NCBI GenBank assembly: GCA_019055375.1
Contig: JAHQIW010002266.1
Location: forward strand, 186,001 to 250,000
Length of the DNA: 64,000 bases
From: Parelaphostrongylus tenuis
Taxonomy: Eukaryota > Nematoda > Chromadorea > Rhabditida > Metastrongylidae
Direction: 5' to 3'
Part shown: positions 13,501 through 22,059 of the stretch, one piece after another
Layout of the letters: each line of letters starts with the position of its first letter
How positions within the stretch are numbered: position 1 is the stretch's first letter
Made by a program: the position numbers and the translations under genes
Notes under the pieces: model-generated
What the model was told of the DNA's origin: nothing
The model's input: only the letters and a program-made list of their open reading frames with translations
Databases searched by the model: none

Positions 13501-16500
13501 CCATAGCCCTTCTGGAAGCTGTAAGTGTCCCGTCAAGGTATCGGAGTGCAATCATCTTGGTCTTATAGTTGGCGAAGCCTCGCTGGGCTTTGCGAACGCT
13601 CTTCCCAGCTTCTGCAGCTTCTGCCATAACTGCTGCTGTTCTCTCTTTAAGGTCTTCTTTTATCGCTTCTCTGCATCGTTTCGCAAGTTCGGACGTAAGG
13701 TTTCGGTTGCCTGCGGCTCGTGCGATTCCACGTTGACGTATCAGCTCGAGTGTCTGCGGAGACAAGCGTCTCTTCGTTACCTTAGGACTTTCGGCTTTTT
13801 TAGCGCCAACGTGAAGATATTCAACGAGTCGATCGTATTCTTCGTCGATGTTGTCGACAACGGTATCTTCCCAAGAGCCGACTAATGATTTGAATACATC
13901 CCAGTTTATGGTAGTTCTGGGACTTCGTTGTTTGAATTTAGCGGCTTTCTCTCCTCTCCTCGAAAATCGGAACGTTGCGCGAAGGAGGCGATGGTCTGAT
14001 CCCGTGTAGAACTTGGGAACAACAGCGACGTCGGTCAGGCAAAACCTTCGATTTACTATGATGTGATCTATTTCGTTATGGTACTCTCCATTGGGAGATT
14101 CCCACGTCCATCGCTGAGAGAGAGGCTTTTGGAATTGCGAGTTACCATGGATGGTTTGGGTCGTCATGATAAACTCGGATAGCCTCTCACCCTGTTCATT
14201 CCATTCTAGTCCGTGGGTCCCTATGTGACGTTCTTCAGACGTTCTTCTAGGTCCAATTTTTGCGTTAAAATCTCCGACAATGACCTTGAAGAATGTATGA
14301 TCTTCTCTGAAGAATTTTTCGAGGTCCATATAGAACGCTTCGACTTCGTCTTCGTCATAGCTTGATGTTGGTGCGTAAGCAACGAAGATGGTCAAAGCCG
14401 GCATAGAACCACATCGTTTCAACCGTAATCGTCCGATGCGGGTTGTTAGTTGTTCGAACGAATCAATGTTCACGGTCAAATTCGATTTGACGAGGACGCC
14501 AACGCCACCGACACCTCTGCGATCGCATGTTCCGAGGAACAGTTCTTCTCCGGTGTCATAGACAGCGTGAAAAGGATGGCGCCTTCTCGTTTCAGCCAGG
14601 CCAATGACGTCGTACCTTATTCTTCTTGCTTGAATCAACAGATCTTCTACAGCGGATTGTTGAGCAAGGGTTCTTGCATTGTAGGTACAGATCGTCATTT
14701 TAGTCCGTTTCGATCTTGGCAGCCTAGTTCGGCCCTGAGATTTCAGCAGTCTCTCCGTACTCGTCCTACCTGGTGCTGCCGTACCAGGGGCTCTTTCGGG
14801 GTCAGGGGAATGAGGCCCATATTTGTTGCTGTTTTTGGCATTTTGATACCCAACGTGTAGCTTGCCAGGCTCTGAACGTGGGGGCTGGGTACTCACGAGT
14901 AGCTTGCCAGTCTCTCTCGGAGGAGCAGGAGGAGCTTATTTGTTGGAGGCGACTCCTGACCGCCTCCCATGTACTTCCCAGCCGCTTGATTGCAGGCTTT
15001 TGGCCGACTTGACTCGTAGAAATAGAGTTTTGTCAAGTCGGCACTGCAGAAGCAGGGAGCAATGGAGAATACCATAACGAAATACATCACATCTTAGTAA
15101 ATCGAAGATTTTGCCTGACCGATGTCGCTGTTGTTCCTAAGTTCTACACGGGATCCGACCATCGCCTCCTTCGCGCAACTTTCCGTTTTTCGAGGAGAGG
15201 AGAGAAAGCCGCTAAATTCAAACAACGAAGTCTCAGAACTGTCATAAACTGGGATATATTCAAATCATTAGTCGGCTCTTGGGAATATATCGTTGTCGAC
15301 AACATCGACGAAGAATACAATCGACTCGTTGAACATCTTCACGTTAGCGCTATAAAAGCTGAGAGTCCTAAGGTCACGAAGAGACGCTTGTCTCCGCAGA
15401 CACTCGAGCTGATACGTCAACGCGGAATAGCACGAGCTACAGGCAACCGAATCCTTACGTCCGATCTTGCGAAACGATGCAGAGAAGCGATAAAAGAAGA
15501 CCTCAAAGAGAGAAGAGCAGCAGTTATGGCAGAAGCTGGAGAAGCTGGGAAGAGCATTCGCAAAGCCCAGCGAGGCTTCGCCAACTATAAGACCAAGATG
15601 ATTGCACTCCGATACCTTAACGGGACACTTACAGCTTCCAGAAGGGCTATGGAGAAAATCATCCACCAGTACTACTCGGATCTCTTCGCTAGCCATGTTC
15701 TCTTATCGTCATATAAATTGAAAGAGGACGAATATGTCGTTCCACCGGTCCTTCTTTCCGAAATCCGACATGCTATATCGTCGGTGAAAAACAGAACAAC
15801 ACCCGGTCCAGACGAGGATCAACCAGAACACCTGAGAGCCTGACCGCCAGCTTCTCAGCAACACCCTGGCTCGGCTCTTTACTCGCTACCTGTCGAATGC
15901 AAGGTCCCATCTAATGGAAAACCAGTAGGACCGTATTGTTGTTCAAAAAGGGAGACCTTCACGACATAGGCAATCATCGCCCAATCTGCTTACTCTGTCG
16001 TTGTCTATAAACTCTTTACTCGAGTCATCCTAAACAGGATTGACAGAACACTGGACGAAGGACAGCCATGCGAGCAAGCAGGGTTCAGAAAAGGATTTAG
16101 TACCATGACCACATCCACGCGATTACAAGACTCATTGAAGTTTCACGAGAGTACAAGCAACCACTCTGTCTCACTTTCATCGATCTGAAGAAAGCCTTTG
16201 ATTCAGTGGAAACAGAAGCGGTTATAGAGGCTCTGGATAATCAAGGCGTCCCTACTCGGTGCATAATGATCCTTCGTGAGCTTTACAAAGTTTCACGACC
16301 AAAATATCTCCATTCTACAACAATATCACCATTGACATAAGAAGAGGGGTTCGACAAGGCGATACAATATCGCCAAAACTATTCACTGCCACCCTACAAA
16401 ACGTCATGCGAACATTAGAATGGGACGAAATGGGAGTGAAAATTGACGGTCGACAATTAAACCATCTTCGCTTTGCTGACGATATCGTTCTCATAACACC

Positions 16501-18911
16501 AAACATCAGTCAAGCGGAACGAATGTTGACCGATTTCGATAACGCCTGTGGAAAGACTGGTCTTCAACTGAATCTAACGAAAACAATGTTCATGAGGAAG
16601 CGGATGGGTTTCGAATGCCCCATTCACGCTCAACGGAACGACAATTTCCGAATGCTCCAGTTACATCTATCTAGGTCGTGAAATCAACATGATGAACGAC
16701 CTAGCTCCAGAGTTGAGCAGGAGGAAACGAGCGGCTTGGGGAACGTTTAAGAGCATCGAAGATGAAGTGAAGAGGACAAAGAACATCCGACTCCGTGCCC
16801 ACCTTTTCGACTCGACAATTATCCCTGCCCTAACGTATGCAGCAGAAACCTGGTCGCTACGTAAGCAGGATGAAAGATCACTTGGCGTTATCGAACGCGC
16901 AGTCGAAAGGTCGATGCTAGGAGTATCCCGTATCTCGCAAATGAGAGAAAGGATCCGAAGTTCCGACCTACGTCAACGATCGAAAATTAGAGACGCCGTT
17001 CTACACGCCAGGATATCGAAAATAAGGTGGGCCGGACACGTGATGCGCTTCAACGACAACCGATGGACGAGAGCCGTTACCGACTGGATTCCTCGGGACG
17101 TCAAGCGCTCTAAAGGAAGACCACTGACCCGTTGGTCCGATTTCTTCACGAAAGCGATAGAAGAAAGATATGATGCTCAGCGAATCCTAGAGCGAGGAGG
17201 ACCCACTGGGCTACTCTTGCACGCGATAGGGAAAAATGGAAGAGTTGCTGGTACCCGCTCGAGTCACTCGACGATCAACGGGACGACAGGTGATACAGGT
17301 GATTTCCTTCACCCAACTGTCGTTCATTGCGGCAATTTGCTTCGTATGTGGTGACGCGGCGGAACAGCAACTGACAGATATTTTTTAGATGCGGATGCAG
17401 CTAATTCGCGGCTTCGAAAACGCGTAGGTCCATCATCTGAAGGCCTTAGAAGGCGCATCTCTCTTCTTAGAATTTACGTCAAGTCTTCCTCGTTCACTTG
17501 CTCTTGTGCTCTCTTCGCTACATGGTCAGACCATATGTCCCCCCGTGTTCTTAATATGCCCGACTGGATCTCGATAGTAGCTTTCGGAGATCTGAATTGC
17601 ACATTCTTGCTAGACATTGTACGCATGAAATGTTTTGAAAGGCATCGTCCAAACGTCTCCAAGAGGTGGGCAACTTTTTACATAATTGGAGTACCGTATC
17701 ATATTTTTGTTCTGCAATGGATTGCCTCGAAACTGAGGCAAAGAGCAGTCGTTAAACTTCAGGTCCGTTATTAATACGATGATTTTTCTAAGCAACCTGA
17801 ACACGGCTCTCAGTGCCTTTCGTTTTTTTTTTCCTCAAAATTTTCTCCGTGTTTCCTATCAATTGAGATCACTATACACGCTTCTCCCGCTTCTCCCTAA
17901 GATCAACGAGTCATCCAGTTCAATTTATCCGCTCAGTTTCTTAGCATCCTCATGACAAGAATTCTTCTTCTGCTCTGTTTTGTATTAATTGACAAAATGA
18001 GCTACGTTATCCTGATGATACAAAGGGGAAAATTGCAAAAGAGTCTCATCAATCTGCAGTGTGTGGCGAAGATGTCATATATCCTTCTTTATCTGTCATA
18101 TCCTTATCAAATGAGAGATCTTAATACTTTCTTTAACAGCAACATGCGCTTTACGCAGGACTCAGTGGGTAAACAAATTCGTCAAGAATGTAACTGATTT
18201 TCCGTCTATAGATGGAATGTTGTGAAAATATAGGTTTTTTATCCAATACCCGCTTACAACAAGTACTTAGCTCCACATTCAGCTATTTAGACGCCTCACC
18301 TTCTGTCAGCTCCAAATTGACACTTTTTCTGAGGTTCAAAAAAATATTGCTTAAGGTATTGTTATGCCATCACATTATGAATACACTTATTTGCAGGGCG
18401 GTGGTGAAAAATGTGGTGGTTTAAATATCAGAGCTCCTAAAGAAACCAGGAAGGTTGGAACATTCGATCCAAATTATCAGACCTTAGCTGGATTAAACAA
18501 CGATGATGTTTTCAAACCAAAGGTCTCATCCTACTCCGAATTCTTGTTTTTATTATTTTTCCATTATTACTCGAAAGCGTGAATGACGAAGCAATTTTTG
18601 GAAATATGTTTTTTGAAACTGTAAATGAGTGGATCTGAATTTCTAATAACTGTTGTAGGATGGTGGTGGAGCTGGTGGCGGTGGAAATTTCAAAGCTCCC
18701 AAGGATAACAGAAAAGTGGGAACATTTGATCCGAATTATCAGACGTTGGCTGGATTAAACAATGATGACGTATTCAAACCAAAGGTGAGCATCTTCCAAG
18801 GTAATTCGATTAGAACCTGTTTGGCTGATCTATCGGAATGTCAGAAGTTATTGCTCATCTCACAATAGACTTTAGTGATAGAAGCAAAAACCATTAGGCC
18901 CTCTAGCTATC

Positions 18912-18950
<39 letters not shown>

Positions 18951-20042
18951 CAAAGGTACCTATCCAATGGTGCTGAGTAAAACTTTGAACGTTGCATGGG
19001 ACCTTTGGTTTTCAATGATATCCTCCTACATAATATTCATTGAAGAAAGTTCGGACAGCTACGAAAAACTCCGTCATATCTTCGAGTTGCTAATTTTCTG
19101 AGAAAAAAGGTTGAGTTTCGTCACAGGAAAACACCTACTACTGCGATGAACAGTCACTGTCTTATCAATCAGATCTTCATAAATACCTATGAACCCAAAT
19201 GGAAACAGCCCCAACATTTCAAGTCGAACTTCATCAACATTGTTATAAGTTCTACAGAATTTGGCTTACTAAGAACAGAATCTGTTTCCACATGAAATTT
19301 CGTCAGTCTAGTAATATTACAGCTATTACTTTGAACTTATAATACAATACTTACGAATGATGAATGATATGAATAGTCAAAGCCACAAACTGGAGCTGAA
19401 CGTGAATGTACAGTGTACACTAATGTGGTGCATTGGACGCATTCCCTGTAGAAGTGGGACCCGAGTTCAATTCCCGCTCCAGACACCGAGTTCTACATAT
19501 CACTCAGAATTCAGGGATATATAGCTGTAAAATCGGAACATTGCTACTGAAGCGATAAAATCAAAAATTCTTGCAAATGGTCATGTAAAAGTAACAGAGG
19601 TGTTACTATGTGGGGTAATTTTCATCTTCGTTAATGAATCATATAAGGACTATTTGACCAGTGTGTGCTACTTTGCATAAAAACCCAAGATTTTCTAGAA
19701 GTGTTTACTGAAACCGGCATGACGTGAAAAATTCTATCCGATCATTGTTGTGTTGCTGAACCTGTTTTGTAGAACTGAAACGTTATCTAACCCTACGTAT
19801 TTAAAACTGTAAGAGAGAAATTCCAAAATGATTCTTAACTACTCACAAATTCATAGTTATACGCAAAATTTCGACCCCAGGCGGGAGTTGAACTCGTGTT
19901 CCACTCACACGTGTTGGTCGTACTATCATTACACCCCGAGTCCATCGATATGATATTACTTCATATAAGGCACCAGTGCTCTCACCAACTAATCATCATT
20001 TGGTGTGGTATGCAGCATTCAGCCCACTCAATTTGTTATAGA

Positions 20043-20089
<47 letters not shown>

Positions 20090-20421
20090 ATGTATACAGA
20101 AGAAGATCAGACGATAAGTGGACGAAACGAACTGTAGAGTGGACGCCACGAGAATACACCTGTCCCCGAAGACGACCATCTAAACGTTGAGCGGACGTGT
20201 TCGTTAGAAGAATTAATCAGCTGTGTTCACATCTGAATTCGCATCAATTGTACTCGTACCTGCTGATATTTCACAGATCACGGTATGTAACTCGCGTCAG
20301 CTGCCATGCTCGAATGAAACGACAGCCATGGACGACAATTGCAGGAAGAGAGGAATAGGAGTGTGCTGAGGTTCGCACAATTCCTAAAAGGAGACCGTCG
20401 ACATACATATATTGTACGGAA

Positions 20422-20462
<41 letters not shown>

Positions 20463-21619
20463 GCGTGTCTAGTTATTTATTTTTGATTACACGACTCGTC
20501 GTGCATTTATTTCTATTGTGTGGATCTCCGCACTTCTAAAACTCGATTCCTATCCTGGCATGCAATCTCCACCAAGATCTCAGAGCACTTCATGTGTTAT
20601 TTGGACTGCAGTTTTAGAAAATCTTCTTCTTCACAATACCGCAGAATGCTGGTCATGCAAATCTTCGTATATTCTTGAAGGAATCCAAGCCAAGGTGTTC
20701 CCGGAGACGTTTGCTGATTGATTGCAAGAGTGTTGTAGGAGGAGGAGGAGGACACCGAAGCAACATATTGCTTCCTATAACCTGTATCACTGACCACTCG
20801 GCTCTCTCTCCCTCTCTACATACACATATGCGATTACAGTCTAGGAAAGTTTTGATCCTACTGCTTTTACAGCAGTGTTATACTGCTATGTCTCTAAAAA
20901 AACTGAGTGATATGCAAAATTCTAAGCCCCATGCAGGAGTCAAACCCGCTTCTCACCCTGCCTAGCGCCCCCGATACTATTATGCTATTCCTTCTAATAT
21001 TCTTAGCACAAATTGATTTATCTCCTTAGAATTAGATTTCGTTGTTGACTGTTTTGCTGATTTTTTTTGTGAAGTTTTTACAAAGATTTACTCTGGGAAA
21101 AGTTCGCTGTTGGTTCTTTGGCAACCATGAGATTTCCTGTGTAAATTAGTGAGAATACTAGCATGCTTCAACTGGTATAATGAACATAAGTGAGCTTATC
21201 GGCCCATTCAATGAGTATTTCCGAGCCAACTACCCGATACATCAAGACAGGTACAAGGGAATTATCACTTTCAAAAAAGACGCACTCGAGATATATTAGT
21301 GAATATTGACTTCTTTATGAGAAGGAAGTCTCAAACTACCGATTCTCCAAATCTCTCCATTTCGATGCAAAAATCAATATTGTAACCAATGTAGTTGCAG
21401 GATGGAGGCGGTAAGCAAACTATCCAAAAACCCGATAAGCATAAGGTTGTAGCTACGAACGATCCCAATTATCAGGTCAGTCTAAGAAAAATATTCACCA
21501 AGCAAAAGTGCTTCATTTTCTAATCGCTCTTCAATTCTTAGACGTTGGCTGGTTTGAACGCCAATATCTTCGGCGAGGATAAGAAGAAAGCATCTGAAGT
21601 TAGATGGTCAACCTATTGA
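433..21619 (+). CDS. repeat-exon gene, 3' part (nematode [16 protein letters not shown] protein)
   Basis: Gene-level entry; exons are listed separately. The visible protein has acidic and Lys/Arg-rich segments followed by repeats of about 40 residues, each on its own exon. Every repeat has a Gly- or Pro-rich head, a basic stretch, and the core [11 protein letters not shown] plus (N)D(D/E)(V/I)F. The repeat exons start and end in phase 0, so single exons can be gained, lost or skipped without changing frame. The first exon lies upstream of the window and some middle exons are not found, since the exon ending at 6420 and the exon starting at 8350 do not match in phase. The repeat recalls the nematode family listed as DUF236 in Pfam; that is from memory and unchecked. 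The function is unknown, and I see no enzyme motif, signal peptide or membrane segment. The introns are large (up to 8.3 kb) and full of mobile elements. Confidence 0.7.
460..2385. other. intron, no gene recognised
   Basis: No convincing exon or known element. Short open frames on both strands lack splice context or family resemblance. It includes the long TA microsatellite at 1449-1516. Confidence 0.4.
1449..1516. repeat. (TA)n microsatellite
   Basis: Uninterrupted TA dinucleotide run of about 68 bp. It is a likely polymorphic and error-prone site. Confidence 0.95.
2390..3170 (-). pseudogene. Penelope-like element reverse transcriptase fossil
   Basis: Read on the minus strand, 2660-2926 contains the RT-type segment [12 protein letters not shown] followed by [18 protein letters not shown], with the catalytic YMDD box. 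The order (GQRLxP, then YxDD, then a segment ending in YTWEKPKAD) is that of the reverse transcriptases of Penelope-like elements and related nematode mobile elements. Upstream on the same strand, [12 protein letters not shown] is still readable and resembles the conserved LDVTAFYT motif. Stops and frameshifts interrupt every part, so it is dead. It lies in an intron of the repeat-exon gene. Penelope-like elements are a known source of hammerhead ribozymes, which also occur in this window. The boundaries are approximate. Confidence 0.65.
3340..3490 (-). repeat. tRNA-derived SINE (GCGTC...GACGC family)
   Basis: On the minus strand it starts GCGTCGGTAGTGCAACGAGTT (A-box-like) and has a tRNA-arm-like core closing with CCCGACGC, then the family tail with TTGCACACCACTCTAC. 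The B box is degenerate. Confidence 0.55.
3600..3755 (-). repeat. tRNA-derived SINE (GCGTC...GACGC family)
   Basis: Minus strand: GCGACGGTAGTGCAACGATT (A-box region), B box GGGTTCAAGTCCC, an acceptor-like CTTACGC, then the family tail CACTCTACATCATTGGGTAT. It is oriented like the copy about 100 bp away, so the pair forms a tandem. Confidence 0.65.
3870..3965 (-). repeat. degenerate tRNA-like SINE fragment
   Basis: Minus strand GGGTTAGTGTAGTGCAGTGG followed by a degenerate TTAGTTCGATCATG B-box-like stretch. It is probably an old SINE head. Weak. Confidence 0.35.
3966..4941. other. intron, no gene recognised
   Basis: AT-rich with no element recognised. An open frame at 4352-4663 has no family resemblance and no splice context. 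Confidence 0.35.
4942..5085 (+). CDS. Lys/Arg-rich exon of the repeat-exon gene
   Basis: Acceptor TTATTTGCAG, 48 codons in phase 0, donor GTATAT. It begins [13 protein letters not shown], continues with Lys-rich runs such as [10 protein letters not shown], and ends in the acidic block EEEEEA. The composition suggests a disordered, nucleic-acid- or partner-binding region with nuclear-localisation-like clusters. It joins the preceding microexon in frame. Confidence 0.6.
5668..5703 (+). CDS. candidate 36-nt microexon
   Basis: Acceptor CGATTACAG, twelve codons reading [12 protein letters not shown], donor GTATAT; phase 0 on both sides, so it could follow the exon ending at 5085. The acidic SED character fits the neighbours, but the exon is small and could be chance. 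Confidence 0.25.
6364..6420 (+). CDS. acidic/basic exon of the repeat-exon gene
   Basis: Acceptor CATGCTTACAG and donor GTAACT flank 57 nt. In the frame that takes one base to complete the first codon it reads [18 protein letters not shown], close to EDDGSEDES of the first microexon. Phase 0 would give an immediate stop. The phase does not match the exon ending at 5085, so an exon with phase 2 exit must lie between them, or one of the calls is wrong. Confidence 0.45.
6710..7330 (-). pseudogene. mariner/Tc1-type transposase fossil
   Basis: Minus-strand reading, in shifting frames, gives [13 protein letters not shown], then [17 protein letters not shown], and near the end [16 protein letters not shown] followed by a stop. 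These match the order of the C-terminal part of mariner transposases (KxMLxxWWD, the LYxxQLxRL segment, the final LPxRWQKxIxxNGxYF). Internal stops and frameshifts mean it is inactive. Terminal inverted repeats were not found. It lies in an intron of the + strand gene, antisense to it. Confidence 0.7.
7723..7782 (-). ncRNA. hammerhead ribozyme motif (left arm, copy 1)
   Basis: Minus strand: 5' stem I GTGCTA, intact core CTGATGA, stem II GGCT-GAAA-GATC, GAAA, then ACACGTG and GAGTGCC closing the outer stem. The core is intact, but the base that should pair with the A after GAA, next to the cleavage site, is changed, so activity is doubtful. Confidence 0.6.
8096..8155 (+). ncRNA. hammerhead ribozyme motif (right arm, copy 1)
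   Basis: Core CTGATGA (8108-8114), stem II GGC/GCC with a five-base loop, GAAA (8126-8129), stem III ACA/TGT with a CC loop, cleavage triplet GTC ending at 8137. The outer stem I is GGCAC (8096-8100) with GTGCC (8151-8155). All core positions of a type I hammerhead are present; inner stem I pairing is weakened. It is in sense orientation within the host gene's intron. Confidence 0.7.
8350..8472 (+). CDS. repeat exon 1 (Pro-rich variant)
   Basis: Acceptor ATGTTATAG, 41 codons in phase 0, donor GTGTGG. It starts [13 protein letters not shown], then [17 protein letters not shown] and EDIFKPK. The Gly-rich head of the later repeats is replaced by proline, while NIRPP and the core match the exon at 10017. 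The exon ends exactly after KPK, as the later ones do. Confidence 0.75.
8480..9730. other. intron, no gene recognised
   Basis: Several open frames (for example 8969-9295 on the minus strand) have no recognisable family, no splice support and no partner copy. This may be an unrecognised old transposon. Confidence 0.35.
9731..9965 (+). repeat. tRNA-derived SINE (GAGCGCATGTGGCGCAG family)
   Basis: Begins GAGCGCATGCGGCGTAGTGG (A-box-like), followed by GGTCGATGGTTTGATCACGC (B-box-like) and a long tail with AAATTGGTACCA, GATAAGCAGCACTGACTCG and a 3' GAGAGTTTT. Other copies are at 53028, 58384 and, inverted, 61545. Confidence 0.65.
10004..10133 (+). CDS. repeat exon 2, with alternative acceptor or frameshift
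   Basis: The core [33 protein letters not shown] is open and ends at donor GTTAGT. From the acceptor that matches the other repeat exons (CAG ending 10003) the exon starts GGGAAPGG but is then out of frame, because of one extra T near 10028, and reaches a stop. A second CAG ending at 10016 restores frame: 10017-10133 is 117 nt in phase 0 and reads [11 protein letters not shown]. Either the downstream acceptor is used or the exon is damaged. Confidence 0.6.
10717..10726 (+). repeat. target-site duplication, left, outer RTE
   Basis: ATTTCCTTCA is repeated exactly at 17302-17311 and brackets the outer RTE copy. Confidence 0.75.
11234..11850 (+). pseudogene. outer RTE: endonuclease domain, 5' half
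   Basis: Starts [20 protein letters not shown] (Asn motif of AP-like endonucleases), then [10 protein letters not shown] (catalytic Glu), [15 protein letters not shown] and [11 protein letters not shown] (the GDFNA motif). One extra A near 11463 breaks the frame after SNLTVK. The reading stops at 11850, where the inverted RTE copy inserted; the missing part (DHIIV, GSDHRLL) continues at 15071. Confidence 0.8.
11841..11851 (+). repeat. target-site duplication, left, nested RTE
   Basis: CAATGGAGAAT, repeated at 15060-15070, on either side of the minus-strand RTE copy. Its outermost base may be coincidental. Confidence 0.8.
11852..15059 (-). mobile_element. RTE-type non-LTR retrotransposon (nested copy, inverted)
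   Basis: A 3.2 kb RTE copy on the minus strand, inserted into the endonuclease gene of the outer copy with an 11-bp target-site duplication. Its 3' end, on the left, is the same GGTGATACAGGTG as the outer copy. Its 5' end begins at GCTCCCTGCTTCTGCAG, which corresponds to 10872 of the outer copy, so it lacks about 145 bp and is slightly 5'-truncated. The two copies are very similar, so both belong to the same recently active subfamily. Confidence 0.85.
11860..14896 (-). pseudogene. nested RTE polyprotein (endonuclease + reverse transcriptase), frameshifted
   Basis: From Met at 14896 the frame stays open for more than 580 codons: a basic leader, then the AP-type endonuclease with [38 protein letters not shown] and [10 protein letters not shown], then a charged linker and the RT domain. 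RT motifs follow in order: [65 protein letters not shown] (the FADD catalytic box) and [11 protein letters not shown], then a C-terminal [14 protein letters not shown] segment. Three 1-bp indels break it: one A missing near 13123, one A extra near 12866, one C missing near 12356. With only three small lesions it looks young. It could not make the full protein without frameshifting. Confidence 0.85.
15060..15070 (+). repeat. target-site duplication, right, nested RTE
   Basis: Second copy of CAATGGAGAAT. The interrupted outer RTE frame resumes directly after it. Confidence 0.8.
15071..17290 (+). pseudogene. outer RTE: rest of endonuclease, linker and reverse transcriptase
   Basis: Reading starts at EYHNE and continues through [18 protein letters not shown] (SDH catalytic motif), a long linker (15388-15843) and NRTTPGPDE. 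It then breaks into several frames over the RT palm (15850-16320) and is open again with [13 protein letters not shown] (16406-16681) and from [17 protein letters not shown] to the RWAGHVMRF segment (16689-17190). It has more indels than the nested copy, as expected for the older insertion. Confidence 0.8.
17302..17311 (+). repeat. target-site duplication, right, outer RTE
   Basis: Second copy of ATTTCCTTCA, directly after the RTE 3' end GATACAGGTG. Confidence 0.75.
17312..18396. other. rest of intron after the RTE insertion
   Basis: No exon or element recognised, other than a polypyrimidine-rich approach to the acceptor at 18396. Confidence 0.4.
18397..18522 (+). CDS. repeat exon 3
   Basis: Acceptor CTTATTTGCAG, 126 nt (42 codons, phase 0), donor GTCTCA. 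It reads [20 protein letters not shown], then GTF and [19 protein letters not shown]. It has the same length and phase as the next exon, as expected from exon duplication. Confidence 0.85.
18659..18784 (+). CDS. repeat exon 4
   Basis: Acceptor ACTGTTGTAG, 126 nt (42 codons, phase 0), consensus donor GTGAGC. It starts [20 protein letters not shown] and ends [19 protein letters not shown]. The core is identical in protein to exon 3, with different third-base choices, which argues for selection on the protein. Confidence 0.85.
18914..18950. repeat. (TA)n microsatellite
   Basis: TA run of about 37 bp with one G near its end. Confidence 0.9.
19420..19535 (+). repeat. degenerate tRNA-derived SINE (GTGGTG...TTCAATTCC family)
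   Basis: A-box-like AATGTGGTGCATTGGACGC and B-box-like GAGTTCAATTCCCGC, then the tail CACTCAGAATTCAGGGATAT shared with other copies. Confidence 0.5.
19860..19965 (-). repeat. tRNA-derived SINE head
   Basis: Minus strand: GGGGTGTAATGATAGTACG region, then GAGTTCAACTCCCGCCTGGG as B box. Same family as 22385. Confidence 0.55.
20044..20084. repeat. (TA)n microsatellite
   Basis: TA run of about 41 bp. Open frames across it read Tyr-Ile repeats and are artefacts. Confidence 0.95.
20420..20462. repeat. (TA)n microsatellite
   Basis: TA run of about 43 bp with one internal G. Confidence 0.95.
20910..20980 (-). repeat. degenerate tRNA-derived SINE head
   Basis: Minus strand: GCGGGTTTGACTCCTGCATGG, a degenerate B box of the GTGGTGTAGTGG family, followed by ATTTTGCATATCACTCAG. 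Confidence 0.45.
21401..21475 (+). CDS. repeat exon 5 (first half of the last repeat)
   Basis: Acceptor GTAGTTGCAG, 25 codons in phase 0, donor GTCAGT. It reads [17 protein letters not shown], then ATNDPNYQ. Unlike the earlier repeats, it is cut by an intron right after NYQ; the rest (TLAGL) is on the next exon. Confidence 0.8.
21542..21619 (+). CDS. terminal exon of the repeat-exon gene
   Basis: A 66-nt intron with acceptor TCAATTCTTAG leads to [20 protein letters not shown] and a short tail ending WSTY-stop. It completes the last repeat in frame and diverges after NIFG. The stop codon is TGA at 21617-21619. Confidence 0.8.
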   Translation, partial: TLAGLNANIFGEDKKKASEVRWSTY

Positions 21620-21661
21620 ATATTCCATAATTCGGAGTAATCAGCAGCAGTCAAACTGAAA

Positions 21662-21667
21662 AATAAA
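21662..21667 (+). terminator. polyadenylation signal AATAAA
   Basis: A canonical AATAAA 43 nt after the stop codon, in an AT-rich 3' region. It is the likely mRNA end signal of the repeat-exon gene. Confidence 0.65.
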
Positions 21668-22059
21668 CATTTTTGCTCTTTATCACTCCACGTAACTATG
21701 ATAATCTTATTGATTTCGCGTCATTGCAATCATTATTAACATTGTTCGAATAAACACGTTTATTTAAATTGCCTTTTTCTTACGAAGAAATAGATATATG
21801 GATGTAGAATTGCCTACTTTTTTTCCAGCTACTAATATATTCCACTCATCGTGGCTAGAGAGCCAGTGCGCTCATCACTTCACACTACTTCGTACTTCAG
21901 TGGTAGTAATCTTTCCACATGATCCAACATCACAAGCTGTGCAAATCTCAGTGATATACTTTCTCGTCCGGTTGTTGAACGCTTTGAAAATCCACGTAGG
22001 TCTCGTGTTTGTGACTAGATTTTGCCTACAAATGAAAAAACATTGTATTTTCGAGACTT

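Larger units (their letters stand above)
10727..17301 (+). mobile_element. RTE-type non-LTR retrotransposon (outer copy), split by a nested insertion
   Basis: Apart from the nested insert (11852-15059 plus one target-site copy) this is a roughly 3.36 kb RTE element in + orientation, bracketed by the 10-bp repeat ATTTCCTTCA. Its 3' end is the short tandem sequence GGTGATACAGGTG, typical of RTE ends that lack poly(A). The coding remnants are an endonuclease part (11234-11850), and a second endonuclease, linker and RT part (15071-17290), resuming at exactly the base where the first stops. It is inactive through several 1-bp indels, for example near 11463 (an extra A), after 15800, near 16290 and near 17190. 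It lies in the intron between repeat exons 2 and 3. Confidence 0.85.

Noticed and set aside
13272..13885. Plus-strand open frames opposite the nested RTE (also 15268-15696 on the minus strand)
   Set aside because: They are antisense shadows of the RTE linker and RT coding region; the same shadow appears opposite both copies.
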